A stretch of 64,000 bases of DNA. Source: Gordionus sp. m RMFG-2023. Taxonomy: Eukaryota > Nematomorpha > Gordioida > Chordodea > Parachordodidae. Position 1 is the stretch's first letter. Every line of letters begins with the position of its first letter. The translations under genes were made by a program, and so were the position numbers. The stretch spans positions 32,438,730-32,502,729 of the forward strand of contig NC_088778.1 in assembly GCF_954871325.1 (NCBI RefSeq), given 5' to 3'. Shown piece after piece: positions 42,402 through 56,311 of the stretch. Under the pieces are notes generated by a model that was given only the letters and a program-made list of their open reading frames with translations, was not told the origin of the DNA and searched no databases.

Positions 42402-43394
42402 TATTTTTCAAAGTATATGCCAATTTAAAAAATATAATTGTTGAAAAATTCTATGGTGTTGTAATACATAATACCTAATATATGATAGATGTCAATCACA
42501 CATGGACATATAATTTATAAGTAACTATAATCAGAATCAAATAAAGTTGAAATATAATTAATTGTATATAAAAAATTTTTCATTTTTTTCATTAATTGGT
42601 GACATATAAACTAATTCTGATTTGTTCGTGGGATTGGTATATTTGCATCACTAGGCAACATCCATCTTTAGAAGAATTATAATTTTTTGTCATATTAAAT
42701 TGCAATGTTCCTGTCTATATTTTTTTTAGGTTTTTTTTCAATAGCCACTATTTGATTATTCAAGGAATTATTAGATTATTTTTGGTTTTTACTAATTTTT
42801 ATAATTAATTATAGAATTCTAAATATTTTTTAATATATTTAATATTACAACCGTTTTTATTATAAAAACAAATCATTTCTGAACCCCTAGAACAACTGAA
42901 TATTATAAAATTTAGATAGGCTTTCATTCTATAAAAACAACTCTTTTAATAAGGGATTGAGAAAGAACGAGTGGGATATCACAAATCTTGACGATAATTT
43001 TCAAAAACATATAATTCGACCCAGTCTAGAGAAAACACTTCTCGAAATAATAAGTTTAATCATTTAAAAATATTATCCAGTTCTTAATGAAAAAAATACA
43101 TATTGCGAAATACTATAAGACAAAAAACAATATAAGATATATCCGAAATAGTGCTTCCCAACCTTTTATGAAATTGTAGAATATTCTTTTAAAATTAATA
43201 TAATAAATAAAATAAAATTATTCCTAAATATTAAATTATATTCAGTTATTATACCTACATCTAGGAGGGATGATTAATAGATAAGTTAAATTATTATTTT
43301 CAAAACATTTATTTATAATTATTTTTTGAATCTAAAATTTTGCTTTTCTCGTAGGCGCCGCCAAATATTAGGATAGTCTGTAGTGTGTAGGGAT

Positions 43395-43734
43395 CAATGA
43401 CATATATAATACCTAGACTGACAATTCATTCATTAAAAGTGTACATAAATGCAAACCAGCTGGAGACGAGACGCCATTTTGGTTACACTAATCATTATTA
43501 AAATTTTAAACGAGGGCCTAATTTATTCCTATATCTGATGCAAACTTTATTAAAGAATTACCGGATCCTCGAGATAATAAGAAAGCAAGTTATCAAATTA
43601 ATAGTAGTTTTTAACATGAGAATAATTACTATATGTGTTACCAAGATGGCGGGTTCAGCTGATTTGCTTTTAACGACGCTTAAAAATACATTTTAATGAA
43701 TAAAGCTTCAGTCTAGGTAATATATATGTCATTG
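43395..43734. mobile_element. MITE, family 3, with perfect target duplication
   Basis: CAATGACATATATAATACC at the left end and ATATATATGTCATTG at the right, 340 bp, flanked by GTAGGGAT on both sides (43387-43394, 43735-43742). This is the cleanest copy for defining the family's ends. Confidence 0.9.
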
Positions 43735-43861
43735 GTAGGGATTTAATTTTTTTAAATATAATTCTAGACCAAAAAATTATCCCTTCTGTATTCTTAAACC
43801 CACATCTTCCCTTAAAATGAATTAAATATATTATTTTAAATAATTATAAAGCTCAGTTCAA

Positions 43862-44255
43862 GCGTTGTCAAAATCTAATTTTTACTATTTCGATTAAGTA
43901 AATCAGCCTGCTATTATTTACCACTAAGGAATATATTAAACTATTTTAACTACTCAATTTTGTGTCAAATCAAATATTTCGTTGTCAAAAAGTCTGGTTT
44001 TTACTATTTCGATTAAGTTCAATTTTTTTTCTTGAATCAGCCTGCTATTATTTACCGCTAAGGAAAATATTAAACTATTTTAACTACTCAATTTTGTGTC
44101 AAATCAAATATTTCGTTGTCAAAAAGTCTGGTTTTTACTATTTCGATTAAGTTCAATTTTTTTCTTGAATCAGCCTGCTATTATTTACCACAAAGGAAAA
44201 TATTAAACTATTTTAACTACTCAGTTTTGGGTCAAATCAAATATTTTTAAATTAA
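43862..44255. repeat. Tandem repeat, about 134-bp unit, three copies
   Basis: AATCAGCCTGCTATTATTTA recurs at 43901, 44035 and 44168, with nearly identical sequence between, including TTTTTACTATTTCGATTAAG. The first and last copies are partial. The open frame across it is an artefact. Confidence 0.92.
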
Positions 44256-45981
44256 AAATACTATGATCTAAAAGAATCAACTATTCTGATTTGACGATTT
44301 TGAAATTATAATGGTTAGTCTTCTATTTTAATAGTATCATATGTTAAACTATTTAGATGTAAACATGGAATTTCGGTTTAAATAACTGGAGAGATGCATT
44401 GCATTGATATCATCATAAAAAGATATATCGGCGATAAAAATGCTACTTAAGCTCATTTTTTGATTTTTAAAACTATGATTATTTTAGCATTAAGTCTTTT
44501 AAATTATTGCTATTTTACTTTACGGTTTCTATGTGTAGGGGAAATCGTTTTCTTAATCCCCTTTTAAATTTTAAGAAGCAGGTAAGGCGGAAACTTTCCG
44601 GAAGTAGATGACTTGTCTACCATATTTAAAAAAATGAATCATATAAAAGTAAGGACAAGATCTTGTGGTGTTAGAAAAAAATTTAATATTGTATTTTTAT
44701 AAAAATGGGTAAAAGATAAAATACGAGCTGTAAATTTTAAATTATAAAAGAAATAAATTATCGTTTATATCTTTAAAAGTGTTATTTAAAAAAAAATTTT
44801 ATGTAAATAATTATACATTTAAAAATATATAGAATAAACTATTCTAAAAATACTGAATTTTTATTTACTATTTTTTAGAGATGAAGAAATATTTCTCAAT
44901 CACTATCTGCAGATGATATCACTTAGAATTTGCCTCGAATCCAAAAGTGAATAGCATTCGTTATTATTCTAATTCCAAGTTTATACTTTTGGGGAAAAAT
45001 CTATGTTCCTTGTTCATGAGTGGTAATGGTAAAAAAAAATTCTCTGGAAGTGCGCTACATTCAATACACCGTAGTAAGTATCAATACTCATATTAAAATA
45101 TTTGCTGAAAAAAATAATGTTAAGTCTTGAATGCATAAAAAACCGGAAAAAAAACTACACACTATCGCGATTGGTGGTTAAACGGCTAACCGGATATTTT
45201 AACCAAAGATGTTATGCCAGCATGGGCATCTTGCTCATAGATAGCAGAATGGCTTGCGAATCTATTAACGAAATCTCTTACTTATTTTTTTGACTAAAAA
45301 TATTGAATTAGACATTTTTTTAAAAAATTCTAGCCGTTTAACAACGCTAATCGCTGTTACTTAAGATAATTACAAAATATATATAGAATTCGCTACAATA
45401 ATCATTTTCTCCATAAAAAATGGCGTCCTAACTACCAACGTCACCATTTATCTAATAAGGAGAATATCCTTTGTCAAAATTTATTATTAATCTAGTGAGG
45501 TATTATTTTGTCAAATAATATGGCGGGGGAAAAACCCACGAGCTTATTTAAAAACATGTGTTTAGAGCTCTGGGTTAGCATTTTTTTTCCTATTTTTTAA
45601 TCCAGGCCTTTGACTTTTTTAGATCTTTCTATCGGACCGGGCCTAAAGGTCTATAGTAATTTATAAATAAATGTGTCCAAAATTTGTATTTTTTTTTAAA
45701 GTTTGAAAACTTATATAACTATAAGGAAAGACTAACCGTTTAAAGTTACGAAAATTTTTCAAAATCTAGACTAGTCACGTGTGTTTCAGTGCAGGATTGA
45801 GAAAATTCAGTCATAATATTTTAATAGACCCTATAAAAAAACCAATTTTTTTTTATGATATATGGCTAATTTTTATGATCATTATATTTTATTATTTTAT
45901 GCTAAATTAAATCTATAAATTTGAAAATAAAACCTTTTTTTTTCTAGTATGAAAATATAACTAATAATTTTTTTTTTAAAG

Positions 45982-48900
45982 GTGAAACTATGTGGGAAAA
46001 ACGCTACCCCCTATCTAACGGTAGATTCCAGTCCCCAATCAACATAATCACCAATAAGGCTCAATACGATCCTTACTTGGACAAGGAGAATCCTTTGACG
46101 TTTTCCTACAGAAAACTTCGCAATTTCGACATTCTGAATGACGGAACGACGTTGAAAGTGAACCCTATTATCAAGGATCTAGGTATAATTTTTTAATATC
46201 TTGCTCATAAAATTTTCTACTTTATATATAAATCCTATATATTTTAAGGGTTGGGAAAATTTTCAAAAAAAATGTATTTTAATGACAAGCGGGGAAACTC
46301 TTGCCCTGAGAATGGACTTGATAGTAGTCTCTCTTGTCGTCGGTAGTATTGTAATAATATTTTGGAATGTGAACAAAGTCTTTTATTGTTAACTATTGAA
46401 ATAACAAATTTTATAATGTAAAAGGTAAACTGATTGTATTTTATAATATAAGATCTCTTTTTATGTAAATATATATCATATAAAATAACGTTTTCTATAT
46501 CCAATTTACACAATACAAAAGTTTAATTTAATATATCACACGATCGCCTTAAACCTTCATTATCTAAAATGAAAAGGTATATTAAACACAATAAAAAATA
46601 ATTCGTTACGAATATGTAGCATATTTAAAAATAATGAGATAAAAAACCTTTGTATATCAAGATACGAATATGTAGCATCGTTATCTGGATAAATTTATAT
46701 ATTCTGATATGTATCTAGTTACTATCTTAGAGGTGCCTTTTTCTATACTCTTTAAAATACATTTGAATATAATTTATTTTACGTTGTTTTTTTTTATATT
46801 AAAAATAATAATATTTGAAATTAATTCCTTTAAGAATAATTCCGAGATTATTTCATTACAAGAACAATCCAGGCAAATATTATTTTAGGCACAGCAACGG
46901 CGTTCATATAAAATAAAATCTTATTTATAATACACAAGCTTTTGCCAAGGGGGGAAAAAAAACTCAATTTTTATATTTTAAAAGGGAATTTACAATTGAT
47001 TCTTTTTAACACATCCTTATCCCCCATATAGTTATCGTATTACATGTGCGCCACCTTGTGGAATAAATATCATAAAAATTATATTTTCTAGCGAAAATTT
47101 GAAAGAAAAAATGGATCCCAAGTTATGATCCATCTATTATTTTAGTAATTTTTTTTTTTTTAGTTGAGAGCCTATTCCAAGGTACGTTTAACTTAAATAA
47201 TATTAATATTGGTAAATATATTTTGAAAAACCATTTCCGTCTTTATTAAAATGAGTTGTAGGGGGGGATAGGGGTGTTCTTCCAGATAATTCTGTTAAAA
47301 AATATCTTTATAAATATGGAAAATTATTTGTAATTAACAGAGTTGTTAAAGGATCTAGATACAAGTATCTAGATCCTGTATCTAGATATAAAAATGTGGT
47401 ATCTGTATCTGTATCTAGAGAGATTTTTGATTAAATAATCTGTATCTAGATATTATTTTAGACGTTGTATCTGTATCTAGATCCATTTAAAAAGTATCTT
47501 TTAACAACTCTGGCAATTAATAAAAAAAAATTTTCATTATCTTATATGGATTAATTAAACTTTTGTTGTTATTGACAGAAATAGCCGGGGGTCCATTGCT
47601 CAATAAATATCAACTGCATCATTTCCACTTTCATTGGGGTTACGAAAATGGCAAGGGCTCAGAACACCGAATCAATGGAAAGTCTTACGATGCGGAGGTT
47701 ATATTAATTATGCAAAATATTTTTGGGCATAACTGAGATGATTAGGGCTTACTTCTCGGAGTAAACGCCCATCATAAGGAATATAATGTTATAATATCAT
47801 TATGCTGGCAATGTACCTTATGATAGGAGTTTTGTGCATGATCTTACCCTTTAAATTCAGACAATTTGATAAGATATAGCACATATTGCTTACACACATT
47901 TGCCCTATAATATATATATACATATGTGTCGTATTGGGATATGGAATCCATATGTATTCAGAATTTCTCAATTTTACATCATTTTTACAAAGGCCATATT
48001 TTAAAAATTTTAAAAATCTTATTTGATCCTGAAAAGTATTCCATCATGTATAAAATACCTTTATAAAAAATTTCAAATAATCTTTGCCCATAAACCTTTG
48101 AGTATTTTTTTATAAAAAATTTATATAAAAAGGGATACATATTTAAAGTATTTTTATAGTTCTACACAAAATTGTTTAAAATTCATAGTGCGGGCATTTT
48201 CTGGATTTAAAAAATTACTTTATATAAATGATTCAAAATTGATGGATCACTAAATCCCAATGAATTTCGTATCCCAAATACGACATATATATACGGTTAT
48301 TTTGTTTTTTTTCTTCTTCTTCAGATGCACTACGTTCATTGGAATCATACAGAGTCAGAAACTATAGAAGAGGCCAGCAATTATTATCAAGGTTTAGCAG
48401 TAGTTGGCGTTTTCATAAAGGTATGAACTTAATTTTCAGCATCTATCATTCAATTTTACAAATTCGGAGTAATCTTAAGACCGATTTCTATATTATGATA
48501 TGAATTTAAAGCCGTATAATAACAAGTTAGCGAGATTTCGCGATTTCTACAAATTGCCTTCTTTGCCGTGAATTAGCGGTTAACTATGAATGAGGGATAA
48601 CGCGTATATTAAAAAAAAAATAATATAGTGTCATGGTGCCATGTAGAGCACCATTATGATTATGTCTAGTATTTAAAAAAGGTTATTCATTACTTAAACG
48701 AAACGTATTTGCTAATAAGAAATGTAGACATAAAGAAATATTTATATAGTTTATATAATAAAATATCTCTCGTCAGAATTTGAATGGTTACGGTACAATA
48801 TAAAAAATTTTAAAGAAAAAGATTAGTTAGGAGCAGAGTTGTTAAAAGATACTTTTTAAATGGATCACAGATACATCGTCTAAAATAATATCTAGATACA

Positions 48901-51900
48901 GATATTTTAATCAAAAATCTATCTAGATACAGATACCACATTTTTATATCTAGATACAGGATATAGATACTTGTATCTAGATCCTTTAACAACTCTGGTT
49001 AGTAGTAATGTGTTAAACGGCTCCATTTGACAGATTTTTAAAAACTGCTTATCCAGATGAATATTACGCAAGCCTAAAAATTTTGCTCATACCTGCATCG
49101 AATGTCTAAACAATCTAATAGCGAAATCTTGAGGCTCAGGCTATATTTTTCTGGCTAAAATGTCGAGTTAGTCGTTTAAAATCGGCTCAAAACGAGCCCT
49201 TTAACGGCACACTAGTTAAGGAGAGCTACATATTCAAATATTATATTTCTAATTATAAACATAAATATATAAAAATAAAGAACAAATTAATAATCAAATA
49301 ATCCAACATAATCCTAAAAATAAATATAGATGGCAGTAAAAAAATAATGTCGTAGTTTTCTAAACCATATTCCAAGTTTTTCCTATTTTTTTTTTTTAAA
49401 TTTAAATATAAATAATTCTTTTTTTTAAAAAAAATAAAATATAACATAAAGCCAATTAGTGTTGTTAAACGGCTCGTTTTGAGCCTATTTAAAAAAAACG
49501 ACTAACTTCAATATTTCATCCAGAAAAATAGTTCGCAAGCCCGAAGATTTTGCTCATAGAAGGAACGAAAGTCTAGACATATAAGTATCGAAATCTCGAG
49601 GATTAGGCAATATTTTTCTGGCTAATATATTGAGTTACACTAAAGCCAATTACATCAGCTTCAAATGGTAGTCTAGTAGCCAAAGAGCTATCCTAGACCC
49701 TTTCTACTTGTTATTTTTTAAAATTTTTCATACATATTCCCTTTGTTCCCATTTTATTATAGACTTTATTTTAGTGTTGTTACGATTTTTAAAAACGGCT
49801 AACTCAACATTAAAGCCAGGAAAATATTGCCTAAGCGTTGAGATTCCGCCAATAGATGTTCAATACTATGTGCCATCTATGAGCAAAATCTCTAGACTTT
49901 CATAATGTTTCTTCAAAATATTGAGTTAGATGTTTTTAAATGAGCCGATTAAAATCAAACTACTTTATTTATACGTTCATATATATTCATTATCTGTTAC
50001 TATTTTAATTTTTGATATTATAAATGATGCAAAAATGCAGAGTTGTTAAAGGATCTAGATACAAGTATCTAAATCCTGTATCTAGATATAAAAATGTATC
50101 TGTTTCTGTATCTAGATAGATTTTTGATTAAATAATCTGTATCTAGATATTATTTTAGACGTTGTATCTGTATCTAGATCCATTTAAAAAGTATCTTTTA
50201 ACAACTCTGCAAAAATGAAAAACAAGTTTTTAAAAATAAGGAAAGATAATTTAATTATTTTTTTTTTAAATTAATATTTTTACAAAATTTTTTTAAAATT
50301 TATTTGAAAATTGAAATTAAAAGCAAAAAAAAAAGAAATTGGAAAAAAATAATTTAAAAAACATCGTTTTTAAAAAAATTGTTTTTTATTAATGGTTTTG
50401 GAAATTTTGTTAGATAAATTTATTTTTTTTTAAAAATAAATATTCACAAACTTTGATATATATTTTTTTTTATTTGAACTTAGGAAAGTTAATTTTCTCG
50501 GCTATTTGTATCTTGTTTAAAATTATCGGGTCGATACTTATATTGTTAGATACTTTTAATCAATTGATGCTTTTATATGATAATAAATCTCTTTTTTTTC
50601 CTAAAAATAAAACTCTAATTTATAGATAGGTGAAAAGGGACAAGAATTCGATAAAATTATCAATAATTTAAAATTCGTTAGAAATTACAGAGAACACAAA
50701 TTGGTGAAACAAGATCTGGACATTTTCAAATATCTTCCAAGTACTACAATTTATAAACTAGTAACTAAGGAATAACATCAATAAAAAATATATAATTTTT
50801 TTAAATGTAAGAAGATTTAACTCAGTATTGGACTTATCCAGGGTCCCTAACAACACCGCCTTTCTTGGAAACGGTAACGTGGATATTGTTAAAAAACGCC
50901 ATCGAAATATCTCGTTCTCAGGTCAGGGGTATGAATATGATTATTATATTTTAAAACACTAAAATTTTTTACTAGAAGATTTATCTGGCTACCCGGAATA
51001 GAGGGGTGGGGTGGGGATTTGATAAAATATAATTTGCGTTTTTACGAAATTTATATATCTTCAGACATCAGAGTTATTTAATAGTGGTGCTGTATGGTAA
51101 TTTCGAAAAATAATCTAGTATATCAGCTCCGGGATCGTACAAACGTGCTGGGGCAATGAAGGAGGCGGAGCCAATTACTTCCGTTTAAAAACGCAAATAA
51201 TCCGTTTTAAAATGAATTCGTTTAAATTGGACAGCATTTTGTTTTTTGTTTTAAATTTAGAGATTTCATATTTATAAAAATAAATAAAAATTAACGTTTC
51301 AATTTAAACATAGCTGCGTTTACGTTATTTCGCATTCGCGTTTTAAAACGCTGCGTTGAAACGTTCAATTTGTGCGGACTCTTAAGAAAGTGAGAACTCA
51401 TTATTATTTTAAAAAAATGTAACATAGCCTAAAGGTTTGCACTGGGTGAACTTAATGTTCTCCAATAAAATTTATAGGGAAAAAACCTAACGCAAATGAT
51501 GCTACCTCCTCCTTTTACCAAAACTTGGGCATGCGAATGCTAACCATCTATGTATGGCCTACTTTAATATAAAATCAACAACAATTTTATTAAAACTTTT
51601 AAATTTTATAAAAATGTATATATAAAATAATAGCGTTTTTTTTTTAAAAAAAAACTAATTAACTTCTATATTACTTATATCTTTAGCAAAAAAAAAATTC
51701 TTATCTGGCAACCTTTATATAGTTTACTGTAGTGATCTGCATTGAGACTAATTTTTCAAGTCCGGTCCGGCACAAAAATTTGTTCCGTTTAGCCCCATCT
51801 CGAATTTCTTTTTTTATTTGTCCGCCCGAGCCGGTCCGAATTTATTTAATTATAAAATTGAGTTCGGGTCGGGTACGGGCCGGGCGGCGATTTGCGGATC

Positions 51901-52072
51901 TCTAGTTTAACTCCAAATCCTTATTTTTTTAAAAAAAAAATAAAAGCTCGGTGAATTATTTAATCTATACTCGGGCGATATGAGTCACGAAGGTCTCTGC
52001 CATCATATGCGCAACATATTCCGAGATCCACAGCCCATGAATGGTCGAATAGTGAGGAAATCGTTCCACTGA
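45982..52072 (+). CDS. Alpha-carbonic anhydrase, first few residues not located
   Basis: Exons: 45982-46182, 47579-47697, 48325-48420, 50626-50740, 50815-50921, 51947-52072. All junctions are GT-AG and in phase, giving 254 residues from the first exon to TGA (cytosolic members have about 260). It hydrates CO2 to bicarbonate at a zinc centre. Visible signatures: [14 protein letters not shown] near the start; HFHFHWG with two zinc His (94, 96); MHYVHWN with the third (119) preceded by Glu117; GSEH with Glu106; [12 protein letters not shown] with Thr199. It resembles the cytosolic CA2 type. The proton-shuttle His64 position is Thr (ILNDGTT) and Gln92 is His (LHHFHFHWG). The fourth intron is only 74 bp. 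A possible first exon at 45016-45028 (Met-Ser-Gly-Asn, donor in matching phase) would give 258 residues, but lacks the family's N-terminal Trp-Gly-Tyr, so I do not include it. Confidence 0.93.
47338..47512. mobile_element. hAT-like MITE, family 1, carbonic anhydrase intron 1
   Basis: Reverse orientation, 175 bp, CAGAGTTGTTAAAGGATCTAG to TTAACAACTCTG, flanks GTAATTAA / GCAATTAA (7 of 8). It ends 66 bp before the next exon. Confidence 0.88.
47920..48295. mobile_element. Inverted-repeat element, family 6, carbonic anhydrase intron 2
   Basis: Left end CATATGTGTCGTATTGGGAT and right end TATCCCAAATACGACATATA are inverted relatives. The right end is about 30 bp from the acceptor of the next exon, so the element forms most of the intron's 3' part. 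Confidence 0.6.
48834..48997. mobile_element. hAT-like MITE, family 1, carbonic anhydrase intron 3
   Basis: 164 bp, flanks GTTAGGAG / GTTAGTAG (7 of 8). A family-4 relative follows immediately at about 49010-49212. Confidence 0.85.
49457..49642. mobile_element. MITE, family 4, with perfect target duplication
   Basis: Begins TAGTGTTGTTAAACGGCTCG and ends GAGTTACACTA, with an internal loss near the right end. It is flanked by AAGCCAAT on both sides (49449-49456, 49643-49650). A relative lies at about 49773-49960. Confidence 0.85.
50038..50209. mobile_element. hAT-like MITE, family 1, with perfect target duplication
   Basis: Reverse orientation, CAGAGTTGTTAAAGGATCTAG to TTAACAACTCTG, flanked by CAAAAATG on both sides. 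Confidence 0.92.
50922..51946. other. Last carbonic anhydrase intron
   Basis: Holds a family-5 relative (about 51120-51385, with AAACGTTCAATTTGTGCGGAC at its right end) and a GC-rich family-10 element (about 51727-51904, flanks GTTTACTG / GTTTAACT, 6 of 8). No exon seen. Confidence 0.5.
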
Positions 52073-53216
52073 AGAAAAAAAAATGTAGGATTCTAAGAAG
52101 GGAGTGCGTACACAAAAATGCATTAGAAATATCAACTCTTTTTTCCTTCTACAGAACCGAACATGATTAGTGGAAAATTGTCACAAAAATATCAAATATT
52201 TTATTAGATTTTTTTTGAACTATAAAATGATCAAATTTTAATTCATCGAATATTTATATTCTAAATCACGATTCAATCCCTTGTTTTGTTTTTCATTATC
52301 ATTTTTTTCTTATTAATTTTAAGAAAAAGATTTTGGCTCGTTATAAAAAATAACCCATCATTGTGCTTAATCTGTGTTTGTAATTGTTATAATTCACTTA
52401 TTAGACATAGAAAGCCTTAAAATTTCTTATCATTGAACAAATTATTGTGATTCTTCCTTCTGGGACTTATCCCTTTACCCTGATAAAATTAATATCAGCT
52501 ATTTCAACAAAAAACCTATTGTTTTATATATATTTTGTACATTTATTTATAATAACCCAAATAATTTATATAACCAATTATAACTTAGTAGAAAACACAC
52601 CATTTTTTATATTTCATAACGATGCATGAAAAACTGTAAATTACGATATTTATATATATATTTTTTTAAACTTTATATTATATATATAAGTATATAGATA
52701 ATATATTTGTCACTAAAAAAAAATTAAATTGTTTTTCGCGATTAATTTCATTCCCTATATTTTAATAATTGTCAGGAGTTGTGTTGTTTCAATTTTTTAG
52801 CCAGAATTTGCTTAAGCCTGAAGAATAATATATGTCTAAACTTTTATTCCTTCTACGAGCAAAATCTTCAGGGTTGCCTATAATTTTTATGGATAAAATA
52901 CTGAGTTGTTTTTAAAAATCGGCTCAAAACAAGTCGTTTAAAAACATTACTCAGGAGATCATTTCCGAAAAATAGGGATTTAGCAAAAGTGTTTATAATA
53001 TTGTTTGAAACGGTGATTTCATTATTAAATAAGGGGGGGGGGTTATATTTATTGTTGAAATATTTTTTTTTGACTTGCTTTTAAACAGAGTTTCGAAAAA
53101 ACAGTCATCTTAAAAAACAAAGAAGTAGAAGATAGTAATTTTTTTTTTATCATAAAATATTATCGGGGTGAATAATAAGTAAGCATTTATCAAACAAAAC
53201 AGAATTATAGTTTTCT

Positions 53217-53558
53217 CATTGACATAAAATTATACCTAGACTGACGATGCATTCATTAAAAGTGTACAGCAAAGAAAACAGCTGGGGACTCCATTTTGTT
53301 TACCCATATCATTATCAAAAATTTTAAACGAGAGGCTAATTTATTCCTATGTCTGACGCAAGCTTTATTAAAGAACTGCCTGATCATGGAGATAATAAGG
53401 AAGCAAAGTTATCAATTTAATAGTTATTTTTAACATGAGAATAATTAACTATATATGAGTTACCAAAATGGCGGATCCAGCTGACTCGCAGTCAACGCTG
53501 CTTTTTAAATGCATTATTATGAATGCATCGTCAGTCTAGGTATTATTATATGTCATTG
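53217..53558. mobile_element. MITE, family 3
   Basis: CATTGACATAAAATTATACC to TATTATTATATGTCATTG, 342 bp, flanks AGTTTTCT / AGTTTTTT (7 of 8). Same interior as the other family-3 copies. Confidence 0.85.
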
Positions 53559-55209
53559 AGTTTTTTCCAGAGAGAAAACTTAACACAAATTTTTTTTTTT
53601 GATGTGGATATTAGTGGCTTCAATACATGACTACCCTACCCGGGTAAGGTTTGAAAACTATTTTTTAAACCGGACCTAAAAGTAGAGATGCCCGGCCCGC
53701 TTAATAAGAGATTTGAGAATATAAAAAAATTGTTCTAAAGTTTAAATTTTGTTAGAAATAATATTATTTTTTGTATTGGCTTATAATTATAAAGTGATTA
53801 TACTTATTATTACGTTATTTTTTTATATAAAATTTAAACAATATTTTTAATCAATATCAAAACCAATATTCAATATTTCTTTTTTTTCTCCATGTCATTA
53901 AGTTAAAAACAATTAATAATATATTGACAGAAATAGGACATATCGTAATGTAACAGAACTCACTTGATGAATTCTGACAATAGAAAACAATAATTCATAA
54001 AGCTTAGTGTTTTTTTTAAATTTTACCACTCTCCAATATTGTAAATAGTTGTTTATTTTATTTATTTCGACTACAAATATTTCATAATTAGGCATATTTT
54101 TTTTAAAAAAACCGTTCGAATTATAAAAATCCGGCCCGAGAAACTTTAATCTGTTCGGGCACCCTTATAAAAAATTTGCCGGGCCGGACCAAAACCAAAT
54201 TAACACTGGGCCGGGTTTGAGAATTTTGCCATTTGCAGACAGGCAGAGATAGAATGATATTCCATGTTTCAAATTAAAAAATAGAATGAATAACATGAAT
54301 TAATAGAAATGAAGAAATGTCAAAATGGCAAACTGAGCCCTTCGTTAACCATGAAAAAAAAATTGCCCTCGTGGAGTTTTTTGAAAAACTATAAAACTTT
54401 ATTCAATCCAATCTAATCTATAATTGGATTGATCCACCTGAAAATTATTGAAACTGGGAAAAAACAATCTTATTTAGATTCAAATATAGGGCGAAACTTA
54501 TATTATATATCAGATTTTTACCAAAATGCAATGAATTGATGAAATGAATTATTTTCATTACAAAATTTATTTATTATAAAATTAAAATTTATTAAGTAAT
54601 TAAATTCTATTAATAATCAAATTATATATTTGTAGATACACAATCTTTATTTAATTTCAATTAATTATATTAACTGTATAAAAAAAATCATGGCCAATAT
54701 ATAATTGATAATTTTTTCAGCAAAAAATTATGAAAACAAAGCACAAAATTGACAGTTCTTCTAATATCGGCAATTAAATCTAATCTTTATTTACATATTC
54801 ATTAGTAATTTAATAAATCCACTCCTACCTAACTCAAGCATCTTAAAAATATCCAAGCACCCTAAATGTATACCTACACAGGTTATCAAAAAAGAAACAG
54901 AATTTATCTTAATTTAATATTATTTTAATAACCAAATATATGACAAAATTTATTTTTAACATTAGTAAAAAAAATAATTTTTATTATAGTTAACAAAAAA
55001 TATTGATTCTTATTGAAATAGTGCACTTCAAAAATTCCTGATTTTACCAAGAAAAAGGTTTATCAATCATCAGTGATATGATAACTAATCTGATCAAAAA
55101 TAATGCAAAATTTTGTTTAAATATTTGTTTAGGCAAAATTATATAGCTATTATTAAAAAAACAACTGATCAAAATAACTGATATTAATCAAAATTTTAAA
55201 GAATATGGG

Positions 55210-55409
55210 TAATGTTGTTAAACGGCACGATTCGAGGCCAATTTTTAAAAACGGCGAATTCAATATTTTATCCAGAAAAATATTACGCAAGCCCTGAAGA
55301 TTTTAGTAGCAGATGGTACGAAGTTTTGGATATCCATTATATTTCTGGCTAAAATATCGGATTAACCATATTTAAAAACCGGCTCAAATCGAACCGTTTA
55401 ACGACACCA
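55210..55409. mobile_element. MITE, family 4
   Basis: TAATGTTGTTAAACGGCACG to CCGTTTAACGACACCA, 200 bp, flanks AATATGGG / GATATGGG (7 of 8). Confidence 0.82.
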
Positions 55410-56126
55410 GATATGGGGTCGTATAAAATCACGCCTAGTTAAATGAGAGTAATTTTAAAATTCAAGTTTGATATACTATAAAATATAAAAAAACTAGCTC
55501 AAAACGATTTTCCTCCTTTTTTTGAGGGGGTTGTTCATTTTCCATTTTGTTTATAGGTTTATCATTATGTGTTCATGATATTTTGGGAGATATGGAGATA
55601 TAAAAACGGTATATTTCTATCTTAAAAAAAATAAAATTTTAATGCCAAAATAATTCCCGCGAAAAAAACATTGGCTAATGCTGTCACTAAGGCGTAATTC
55701 GAAAAATTTAAAAAAAAAAAATATTCTAAATTAATATCTATATGACAAAATTTATTAACATATCTTCATACAATAATATATTAAATATTGGTAAATGAAA
55801 AAATAAAAAAAAAATTTCTCTCCATTTTTTAAAGGAAATGAAAAGAAGATGAAATTAGGAATAAAAATTTTTTTTTACAAATTATAATAAAATTCTAATA
55901 ATAAATAATTTGGGATTGACTAGAAGTTGGTTATATATATATATATATCTTGTGGGCAAAATCGTTTGCTAACATAAGTTAGCGTTATCACATTCCTTTC
56001 GCACAACCAGCAAAGGCATACTACTGGGAGCTATTATTTCTAAAATATCATAGAGATTAATAATATAATGATAAATTTCGTTGTGTTCCATCAAAAATAA
56101 AGACATTCTTTAAAAAAAATATATAT

Positions 56127-56311
56127 CAGAGACCCGCGGAGGTACCATTTGCAAGGCTTCGGCCCGTATTTTTTTAAAATATATGGCTCGGCCCGGATAT
56201 TTATTTATAAAAAATTTCAAGCCCAGCATGAGTGTTTAAATAACCGGTTCGGCCTGGGTATATTTAAAAAAATAAAAATACGGCCCGTGTACCCGGGCCT
56301 GCAGGTCTCTG
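56127..56311. mobile_element. MITE, family 2
   Basis: CAGAGACCCGCGGAGG to GGGCCTGCAGGTCTCTG, 185 bp, flanks ATATATAT / ATATACAT (7 of 8, in TA-rich sequence). Confidence 0.8.

Larger units (their letters stand above)
42402..45981. other. Divergent interval between WDR83 and carbonic anhydrase
   Basis: The two genes are head to head, so promoters of both should lie here, but I cannot point to core elements. It contains a family-3 MITE (43395-43734), a 134-bp tandem repeat (43862-44255) and a family-4-like MITE (about 45165-45345). A possible tiny first carbonic anhydrase exon lies at 45016-45028. Confidence 0.5.

Noticed and set aside
43962-44150. 62-codon open frame with an internal repeat
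   Set aside because: Spans the 134-bp tandem repeat; no protein-like features.
43862-44255. Possible CRISPR-like array
   Set aside because: Units are contiguous copies without unique spacers, and the genome is a spliced eukaryote.
45016-45028. First coding exon of the carbonic anhydrase (Met-Ser-Gly-Asn)
   Set aside because: Donor and phase fit, but the peptide lacks the Trp-Gly-Tyr expected at the family's N-terminus and a 13-nt match can arise by chance; left as a possibility only.
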